This document shows, piece after piece, positions 57,279 through 64,000 of a DNA stretch of 64,000 nt (positions are counted from its first letter, which is position 1; each line of letters starts with the position of its first letter). Below the pieces are notes generated by a model. That model was not told where the DNA came from. It saw only the letters and a list, made by a program, of their open reading frames with translations, and did no database searches. The DNA lies in NCBI GenBank assembly GCA_019022495.1, contig JAFEKR010000001.1, positions 2,232,001 to 2,296,000 of the forward strand, given 5' to 3'. This DNA comes from Epichloe hybrida. Its lineage: Eukaryota; Ascomycota; Sordariomycetes; Hypocreales; Clavicipitaceae. Position numbers and translations under genes: made by a program.

Positions 57279-58733
57279 ATGCCTCCAAAGCGCATGACCG
57301 CCAATCCAGCGCGGCCGATGCGCCATCGCGCCGGCAAGCCCAGCGGCCACCACGAATCATCCTCCTCCTCCTCCTCTTCAGGTAGCGATGCCGACGAGCC
57401 CTCGGCCCCTACTCCCGCCATCCCTCCACCCCCAAAGGCCGCGAGCGCCGGCAAAATCATCGGCAACCTCGGCAAAATCGACCTCGGCGCCGCCAAAAGA
57501 CAAGAGAAGGCCGAGGCCGCACAGGCAGAAGCAGCGTCCAAAGCGGAACGACTCGCCGCGGAAGAAGGCTTCGTGACCGAATCCGAAGAAGAGAGCCAAG
57601 GTGACGACGAGAGCGGCTCCTCCCCCCCCTCCGAAGATGACAGCAGTGAAGAGGACGAGGAGGAAGCCCCCAGGAGATTAATGCTGCGGCCGAAATTCGT
57701 GCCCAAGTCCCGACGAGGAAAAGACGCCCTCGACAGGGACTCGCAAGAAGAAGCTGCTCGTGAAGCAGAAGAGGCGGCCAAGAAGAAAGCAACAGACGAG
57801 CTCGTAGAGGAGCAAATCCGCAAGGATCTCGCCGCCCGAGCAGCGGGGAAAAAGCACTGGGACGACGACGAGAACCCCGAATCGGAAGTCGACACTACGG
57901 ACGGCGTGGACCCGGCCGCCGAGGAGGCAGCGTGGCGGGTGCGCGAGCTGAAGCGTCTGAAGCGAGCGCGCGAGGCCATTGAAGAGAAGGAGCGCGAGCT
58001 CGCAGAGGTGGAGCGCCGCAGGAACTTGACCGAGGAGGAGCGCAAGGCCGAGGACGAGGCGTTTCTTTCCAAGCAGCAGGAGGAGAAGGATAGCAAGGGC
58101 AAGATGTCGTACATGCAGAAATATTACCATAAAGGTGCATTCTTCCAGGAGGAAGCGGCGGCGGCGGGCCTCCTGCAGCGCGACATCATGGGGACCAGGA
58201 TCGCCGACGATGTGCGCAATCGTGAGGCGCTGCCGGCTTACCTGCAAAAGAGGGATATGACCAAGCTGGGGAAGAAGGGGGCTTCCAAGTATAGGGATAT
58301 GAGGTCCGAAGATACGGGTCGCTGGGGGGATTTGAATGACGGGAGGGGGAGGAGGCATACTGGCGGGCATGATAGGTTTCACCATGATGACGAGAGGTTC
58401 AAGCCTGATGAGAGGGATGCCAAGGGAGCGAATGCTATTCCGCTGGGAGAAAGGGAGAAACGAGATGATGGACGGGGCAGAGACGGACTTGGAAATGGGA
58501 AGGGTAGAATCGACGAGTATAGACCGAGCAATCGGGGCAGGCCTAGATCACGATCACGATCACGATCACGGTCACGGTCGCGATCGAAGTCGAGGTTGAG
58601 GGCGAGGTCAAGGTCAAGATCAAGATCAAGATCACCTCGGAGGGCGTACGACGACGACAGACGTCGCAAGAGGAGCACGTCGCGCAACGGGGTCCGTTAC
58701 AAGGATAAACGGCGGCGAGTGGACGACAGATGA
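57279..58733 (+). CDS. MFAP1-like spliceosomal B-complex protein
   Basis: An intronless gene of 484 residues. The ATG at 57279 (MPPKRMTANPARPMRHRAG) is chosen because homologues begin with a short basic segment. The N-terminal third is Ser/Glu/Asp-rich. The MFAP1 C-terminal domain spans about residues 125-370: RLMLRPKFVPKSRR, a long charged helix with EEAAWRVRELKRLKR and RRNLTEEERKAED, then KMSYMQKYYHKGAFFQEE and GRWGDLN near the end. The last 100 residues are Arg/Asp/Gly-rich with an RS/RSR repeat tail. MFAP1 (Spp381/Prp38-associated) joins the spliceosome at B-complex formation. The animal name reflects an old misassignment to microfibrils; the fungal protein should be nuclear. Confidence 0.92.
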   Translation: MPPKRMTANPARPMRHRAGKPSGHHESSSSSSSSGSDADEPSAPTPAIPPPPKAASAGKIIGNLGKIDLGAAKRQEKAEAAQAEAASKAERLAAEEGFVTESEEESQGDDESGSSPPSEDDSSEEDEEEAPRRLMLRPKFVPKSRRGKDALDRDSQEEAAREAEEAAKKKATDELVEEQIRKDLAARAAGKKHWDDDENPESEVDTTDGVDPAAEEAAWRVRELKRLKRAREAIEEKERELAEVERRRNLTEEERKAEDEAFLSKQQEEKDSKGKMSYMQKYYHKGAFFQEEAAAAGLLQRDIMGTRIADDVRNREALPAYLQKRDMTKLGKKGASKYRDMRSEDTGRWGDLNDGRGRRHTGGHDRFHHDDERFKPDERDAKGANAIPLGEREKRDDGRGRDGLGNGKGRIDEYRPSNRGRPRSRSRSRSRSRSRSKSRLRARSRSRSRSRSPRRAYDDDRRRKRSTSRNGVRYKDKRRRVDDR

Positions 58734-58893
58734 TACCATTACGTGCTTTAGAACGCTTCATGGGAGGAAAACAGATGAATCATCAAATTCAACGCGTCGC
58801 TTGTAAACTCGTCGCTTGTATTACTTGCCCATGCCATACTTGTAGATTTGTCCATATCCAAATACACCTCACCTCACCTCCACATTCGACGAA

Positions 58894-61007
58894 TCATATC
58901 CTCACGATTTCTACCCTCGCCCTATCAAATATCCTATGGCTGATCATGTCGCTGGAGCCCTCTACACTTGGGGCATGCAGCGTCATCCGCGCATACGTTC
59001 CTGCGCCCTTGCGCCTCGACAACGACCCCGGGTTAATGGCCAAGACGCTTTCAACGACCTAGAGCCAGGAAAGTTATTATTAGTACTGTCAAGCTAGAGC
59101 AACGGGCCTAGCTATTCGAATAGTGACGAGAAAGAGGAGGGTTCAAGAGGTAAATAGAACTCACCTTCGCAAACGGCGGTAGCGAACTCGGCATAAGCAT
59201 CACATCAGGCCGCACATTCACCATCTCCCCCAACCTCAAATAACTCAAGTCGACGACCGCGCCAGTCGCCACGCCCTCCTCCGTACCCGTCTTGGGCAAG
59301 TTCCTCCGATCCGTAGGTGGGAACAGCGGGAAATAATGTCTCTGCTCGACCAGATACCTGCACAGACGACCCATCAAGTCACCGCTTGCTCTGGAGAGCT
59401 CCTCGCTCCTCAGCTCATAGAGGATATCTTGCGATGATATGCCGATGACCATTTCGTTCATGGAGAGCGTCATGGGGTTGGATACGATTTTTGCGGATTT
59501 CGGGAGACCAAGCTCTTTTCGGGGGATTGTATCTTGCGGCCAGGAGACGTGTTTCTCCAGGGTGTCTCGTACGGAGGGGACCAGAATGACGGTGAGGTGG
59601 GGATTGGCGGAGCACGCGCGGTTGAGGGCTGTCGCAAAGAGGTGTTTGAAGACGGTGGTCATGGTGGCTGTGTCGGGGTCGACTTTGGCTTCTTCGGGGA
59701 GGTCGAAGTCGCCGGCGGCGATGAGAGGATGGTCAATGTCGATGAAGGGGCCGGTGAGGACGAGCGCATCGGCATGTGTATCTGCGGCCTGGGAGCAGAG
59801 CGCATGAAGGGGTTCATAGTCGAGGTTGTCATCTGCAGTGTACGGGCCAGCCGCGTAGAGGATGCTCAGGGGAACCGGGTCGCCGTCCGGGTCCATGGCG
59901 TCCGGGCCGCCCTTTAACCTGTCACGATGGGCGGCGAGTGCGGACGGCGCGGACGCTGCGTTGGGGAGGAGCGGAACTTCAAGAATTTCGTTGACCACGA
60001 ATTCGTCCCCTGTGGCGTTGTTGCCCTTGAAGGCGACAATCTGGCCCGGGAAGAAGCTCCAGGTTCGGATCTTGTCCATCTTGAGGGGTACTCGGAGACC
60101 CATTCCCGTTCGCCGAGATGTTTCCAGAACCAGAGACGCGGCATTCACCTTGCCCTCCATGGAGTCGGAGGCGATTCGCCCGACAGCAACGACTTCAGTC
60201 GTACTCTGACTGGCAGCACTGCCAAAGGCCGAATCTTCCAGCTTGTGGTAGTCCTGCACAATGGTCATGAAGTCGTCGATGCGGTCGTCCAGGATCTCGC
60301 TCGCCTCGGTCAGCTTCATTGCAAGCGGTTTATATGCCATCTTCTTCTGGTCTGACGCAGCCGTCAGTTTGATTCTCGACTCGGAGAACGGCGCAACGGG
60401 TGCCTCTGCCGCGGCAAGATGTGCGTTGAGAACTTCGACGACATCTCCTGGATTTGCACGATCAGCAAACGACGTTGACCTACAACTTGAGTTAGCAACA
60501 CCGCCACCCATTTCTTCATCAAAGGATATTGAGTTTTGCAACCTACGGCAACCCATTCATAGCCTTCAGCTGGTCGCGCATACCCGCCGGCGAGCTATTC
60601 ACCTTCAGCCCATCCATCCTCTTCTTCAGCCCGCTCCCTGCGCCTCGATTGCCCAACTTCGACCCCGCCGCCGGCGTGCTCGGTACCAAGCCATCCAACA
60701 TGCCAAATACATCGCCGCCCGAAACACCCTTGGGCGTAGCGTTCACCTTGCGCTCGCTCCTGACCTGAGTGACGCGATGGCTCTTTTCCAACTCATCCTG
60801 GATGCTCTGTTTCAAATTCCGGATATTCTGCAGAGATATGGCAGACAGGGCGTCCAAGTCCATCCTGATACAGTATGCATCCCATTTGAAGAAGAGATCG
60901 TCGACGGAAAAGTCGTGGAGGCGAAGAAGGGATTGGATTTCGTAGAGGACATCTGGCTCGAGGGGGTTGTTGGGGGAGAAGCGGGATTGTATGTCGGTTT
61001 CCGCCAT
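58894..61007 (-). CDS. POL12: DNA polymerase alpha-primase B subunit
   Basis: Three exons (61007-60547, 60479-59165, 59058-58894) give 646 residues. Residues 1-90 form the small N-terminal helical domain (DVLYEIQSLLRLHDFSVDDLFFKWDAY split as LLRLHDFSV and FFKWDAY). A linker follows, then the OB-fold (GKVNAASLVLETSR, FPGQIVAFKGNN) and the inactive phosphoesterase domain (PYTADDNLDYEPL, LVLTGPFIDIDHPLI, VILVPSVRD, NPMTLSMNEMVIGIS). The third exon provides the conserved end with VVESVLAINPGSLSRRKGAGTYARM and VEIVRI, split here to blocks VVESVLAINPGS and GTYARM. Pol12 tethers the catalytic Pol1 and primase during initiation. The metal ligands of true phosphoesterases are largely absent, as in the family. 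A single ACGCGA site lies 166 bp upstream of the start codon. Confidence 0.95.
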
Positions 61008-61755
61008 GGTGGGCTGCTTTCCTGACGAGAGACTACAATGACAGCCTCTCTCTGTGTCGCAGTCTCTTTTTTTTCAGCGCTCAACGAGGACAAAAGGCGA
61101 ATAGAGCATCTCGCGCCTTTGATTGCGGTGTTGCGGGTGGTGTAGTAGTGGGGTTGCAACTTTGGCTGCGAGACGCGACGACGTGTTTCCTTGAGTTCAT
61201 TTTATTGGTACCGGTGGAGCGCGTAAAGTGCGTGCATAGACACATACATTGGAGTACTTTTTATACGGACTACATGTGTTTCCGACAGCTGGTACGGATT
61301 ATTAGAGAGCGGAAATGGGGTCTGGCCTCTGGTGGGCCGTGGCCCAACTCGGGCGCTTCCGAGTCATTGTATAATAAATACGGCCACAACATGGAACTTG
61401 TACCGACTGAATAGCAGACCTGTCGATGAAAACACTACAACAAAGCATCTGTTACCCTTCGTCTACTCGGCAACGTATTCTAGTGCGTACTGATCTCAAC
61501 ATCCACGAGTTTCCTGCCATTTGCTATTCAGGCCATGCTCCCGGACGAACTCCACGCTTATGAGAACAAGAAGCAAAAGCAATAAAGCGGCCATGTCTCT
61601 CCTACATCATAGAATAACCATGCTGATTTGTGTGTGGTATTCCGTCCCCCCCCCAAAAAAAAACCCCATTCCCTGTAAACCGTGCTTGCGCCATACATGC
61701 AAATGCCATTTGAAATCGTCATCTTCATTCGTCAGGCCTTCTCGGCTGGCTGTCC
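61008..61755. other. Intergenic DNA between POL12 and the GATA-like gene
   Basis: No gene supported. It holds the POL12 promoter, with an MCB-like ACGCGA at 61173-61178, and the 3' flank of the gene at the right edge. Confidence 0.5.
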
Positions 61756-64000
61756 TCAGCTTGTGTCCGTACAGTTTGCGTCCAGATCCCAGCTCGCCCA
61801 AACACTAGCAGTTGCGTGATAGTCAAAAGACATGGATCCATTCTTTGGCGGAGAGCTCGGCATAATGGCGTCAGTGCTCAGTAGGTTGCCAAAGTCGATC
61901 AAACCGCCTCCTTTGCCATCCAGGCAGGGTAGATTGCTCAAGTCCAGATCGTTTTCGCCATAACCGGTGCCGTCGGAGAACATCTGGCTGATGGTGCGGC
62001 TGATCGGGGTGTCAAACAACTCGAACTCCCCTTGATGGTTGCGAGGGCTGCGTCTTCGACCCGCGCTTCCTGGAAACCCAAACGTAGCTCGTGGCGTCAT
62101 GGTGGGTGTTCGCAGCACCACGATTTTCTGACCAGGAGACGCGGCTGATCGAACGGATCGAATGGATCGGGAGATGCTTCTGGTAATCGGCCGATGACTA
62201 GACATAGGCCGTGTAGGTGTTTTGAAAGGCTCCTTCGGCGTTTCGGCGTTGGCGTTGGGCAGAGGCGTGCATGGTCGGGCCACTGTCGGGCTCTTGAAGA
62301 GCGCATCGATATCATCATCCTCGGAGTACTGATTATCTGTGCTAGTCGTGGCCAGGTTCTCTTTACCGTCGCTTATACCTTTCGGACGACAATCATCGGG
62401 CGTCTGCACAACGTTCACGTCCAGCTCACCCAGTGTCTTCAGCACGCCTTCCTTCCGCGGTGAGGGAAACAGTAGCCTTTTGGTGCTGCCGACTGCATCG
62501 TCAAACTCCACGTCTATGGGGCTCATGACTGTACCACTTCCGCGGCTTGCCCTCGAACGAGTTGATCCGGGGTTGGATTGCGCATCTAGACTGGCAGATG
62601 CCTCCTCTCGATGACCCATGTCTTGATCCTGTTGAGTTTCCGATACAACTTCTCCTTCTTGCTGCTTCGGAGAAGATGGCTCCATGGGAGCGAGGGCATC
62701 CGTGTGAAAATAGGCATCCGAGGTGGGATTCAGCAATCCGTCACTCTTGGCACGGGACCTCTTGGGTCGAGAGGTGCTTCGTCCAGAATTTCGTTTTCTG
62801 CGTTCTTGGCCCAGTCGAGAAGCATCCCTGTCCCATCTGTCTTGCGGACGGTGGCTCTTACACTTGGTCAGCCAAATTCCGCAAGGATTGCATAGGAGCA
62901 ATTCTTGCCACTTGGTCTTGTCATCATCCCCCCCGATATTCTTCTTGATGAGACGGTGCAAGGTGGGTTTCTCGTCGGCATCTCGGCGCAGAATCTCAAT
63001 CGCCGTGACTTTTCCGGGCTCTACGGAGTACTCGCAGTACTCAGGAACGCCTTCTTTTTCCTGCACCCAGATTTTTCGCCAAGTCGGCGTCTCGATCGCC
63101 CCGCAATTGCTACAGTACGGAGGCATCTCGCCATTCATGATGGCTGCCTCCAAACGCTGCTTGATGGCATGCTTCTTCACATGATTCTTGTTCGACCTCG
63201 TCATGGTAGGAGGAGAGGAGGGAGGGGGAATGGCGTCACTCCCCGCGACCAACGACTCCAGCAGCGCTTCATCGGAAGCGCTGGCAATTGAGACAACCGG
63301 GTCACTTGCAGGAATCGGCAGCGTCAAAGGACCGGTCGAGGCGGCGCGTTGCAGCGTTGACGGAGCTGGGGGCGCTGCACAGGACGATTCGGCAGCCATG
63401 GACCGGGACAGAGAGGACGGACCGGCGGGTTCGCTGGCGGGAACAGCCGGCAGAGCCAGAGGCCCAGCCGACTGAGACCGGCCTGGTTGTCGAGATGCTT
63501 TCGAAGTAGCAGGAGGTGCCGCAGGAGATGCCGCAGGAGACGCCGCAGAAGGTGCCGCAGAAGGTGCCACAGGAGGTGCCGCAGGGGGAGGAGGTTCGAA
63601 GCCCCTTTGGCCTTCTTGCTCCTCGCTGCACTCCTCGACGCCTGCTGGCGGTGAGGGCTCGATGGCAGTTTCAGGTGCAATGACTGGACTGCGCTCTGCA
63701 GCCATATTCTCCGTCGTATCCTCCGTCCCCTTTTCCATCTTGTCTTCCACTCCTGCCTCCTCGACGGTCAGAATTGGGTTTACAGGCTTCTCGTTCTCGA
63801 CAGCATCAGTCGTCGGGGGAGGAGTGGGAGCCATGGCTGGCGGGGACGCAGGCTGTCTCTTCTTCTTCTTGGCTGCCATCCTGACGGGTGGTTTCTTCAG
63901 TGGAGGCAAGGACTGGCTGTCAGCTGGCGCTTGTGATGGAGTCGAGTTCGGTTGAGGTGTGTTGTAGCTGCAGATGTGGACCAAGTCTTGTCCGCTCAGC
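61756..64000 (-). CDS. GATA-like zinc-finger protein (Ams2-like), 5' end outside the window
   Basis: An open frame runs from the right edge to a TGA at 61756, about 747 visible residues. The start codon and any first exons lie beyond 64000. The first 265 residues are Pro/Ala/Ser-rich with a KKKKR patch near 40. A zinc-finger core follows: CSNCGAIETPTWRK near visible residues 291-304 and CNPCGIWL near 365-372, so the two Cys pairs are about 70 residues apart, against 17-18 in normal GATA fingers. A basic stretch (KRNSGRSTSRPKRSRAK) comes next, then a long Ser/Thr/Pro-rich tail. Fission yeast Ams2, a GATA-type factor for histone gene expression and CENP-A loading, is the nearest family I can name. 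The assignment is tentative, and DNA binding and nuclear location are inferred. Confidence 0.75.
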   Translation of the reverse strand, partial: LSGQDLVHICSYNTPQPNSTPSQAPADSQSLPPLKKPPVRMAAKKKKRQPASPPAMAPTPPPTTDAVENEKPVNPILTVEEAGVEDKMEKGTEDTTENMAAERSPVIAPETAIEPSPPAGVEECSEEQEGQRGFEPPPPAAPPVAPSAAPSAASPAASPAAPPATSKASRQPGRSQSAGPLALPAVPASEPAGPSSLSRSMAAESSCAAPPAPSTLQRAASTGPLTLPIPASDPVVSIASASDEALLESLVAGSDAIPPPSSPPTMTRSNKNHVKKHAIKQRLEAAIMNGEMPPYCSNCGAIETPTWRKIWVQEKEGVPEYCEYSVEPGKVTAIEILRRDADEKPTLHRLIKKNIGGDDDKTKWQELLLCNPCGIWLTKCKSHRPQDRWDRDASRLGQERRKRNSGRSTSRPKRSRAKSDGLLNPTSDAYFHTDALAPMEPSSPKQQEGEVVSETQQDQDMGHREEASASLDAQSNPGSTRSRASRGSGTVMSPIDVEFDDAVGSTKRLLFPSPRKEGVLKTLGELDVNVVQTPDDCRPKGISDGKENLATTSTDNQYSEDDDIDALFKSPTVARPCTPLPNANAETPKEPFKTPTRPMSSHRPITRSISRSIRSVRSAASPGQKIVVLRTPTMTPRATFGFPGSAGRRRSPRNHQGEFELFDTPISRTISQMFSDGTGYGENDLDLSNLPCLDGKGGGLIDFGNLLSTDAIMPSSPPKNGSMSFDYHATASVWASWDLDANCTDTS

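Noticed and set aside
1..64000. CRISPR arrays, bacterial-type operons, rRNA genes, intact transposases or reverse transcriptases
   Set aside because: None seen. The tandem repeats lack CRISPR spacing, and the gene structure with introns is plainly eukaryotic.

Overview
The window is a piece of nuclear chromosome from a filamentous ascomycete (Pezizomycotina). The Sordariomycetes, probably Hypocreales, are my best inference. The grounds are short introns of about 55-140 nt with GTRNGT donors and CTNAC-type branch sites, single-gene transcription units on both strands, and fungal housekeeping orthologues such as CTK1, UTP13, VPS54, APC8, LOC1 and a Pmp3 proteolipid. Many poly-A/T/G runs lie between genes. 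I see no operons, rRNA, tRNA, CRISPR or intact transposon.

Layout. 0-7 kb: a Pmp3-type membrane peptide, a disordered orphan protein, a candidate secreted peptide (minus strand) and a small cysteine-rich secreted-protein gene whose reading frame is broken. 7.8-19.1 kb: the CDK12/CTK1-like kinase with an RS-rich N-terminus (minus), a degenerate gene, an EMB8/YheT-type alpha/beta hydrolase, LOC1 (minus), and a 4EHP-like eIF4E preceded by an exceptionally long ATG-free leader. 20-31 kb: SAD1/USP39 and UTP13 (both minus), a conserved fungal orphan with likely membrane segments (plus), and MCM5 (minus). 31.8-37.8 kb: VPS54 (plus), a 186-bp direct duplication, and farnesyl diphosphate synthase ERG20 (minus). 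39-46.2 kb: a secreted protein (minus), about 5.8 kb without a convincing gene, and a GPI-anchored mucin-like wall protein. 47-64 kb: APC8/CDC23, an RA-PH adaptor, a MAT2B-like reductase (all minus), MFAP1 (plus), POL12 (minus), and the 3' part of a gene for a GATA-like zinc-finger protein that runs off the right edge.

The genes do not form one pathway. Several serve nuclear information processing: splicing (SAD1, MFAP1), Pol II CTD phosphorylation (CTK1), ribosome biogenesis (UTP13, LOC1), replication (MCM5, POL12) and the cell cycle (APC8). Others serve membranes (VPS54, ERG20, Pmp3). Between these conserved genes lie lineage-restricted secreted or orphan genes, two of them with frame breaks close to A-homopolymers. 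Exon structures were worked out by hand from reading frame, splice-site sequence and family similarity. All family assignments come from recognition of conserved motifs; no database search was run.
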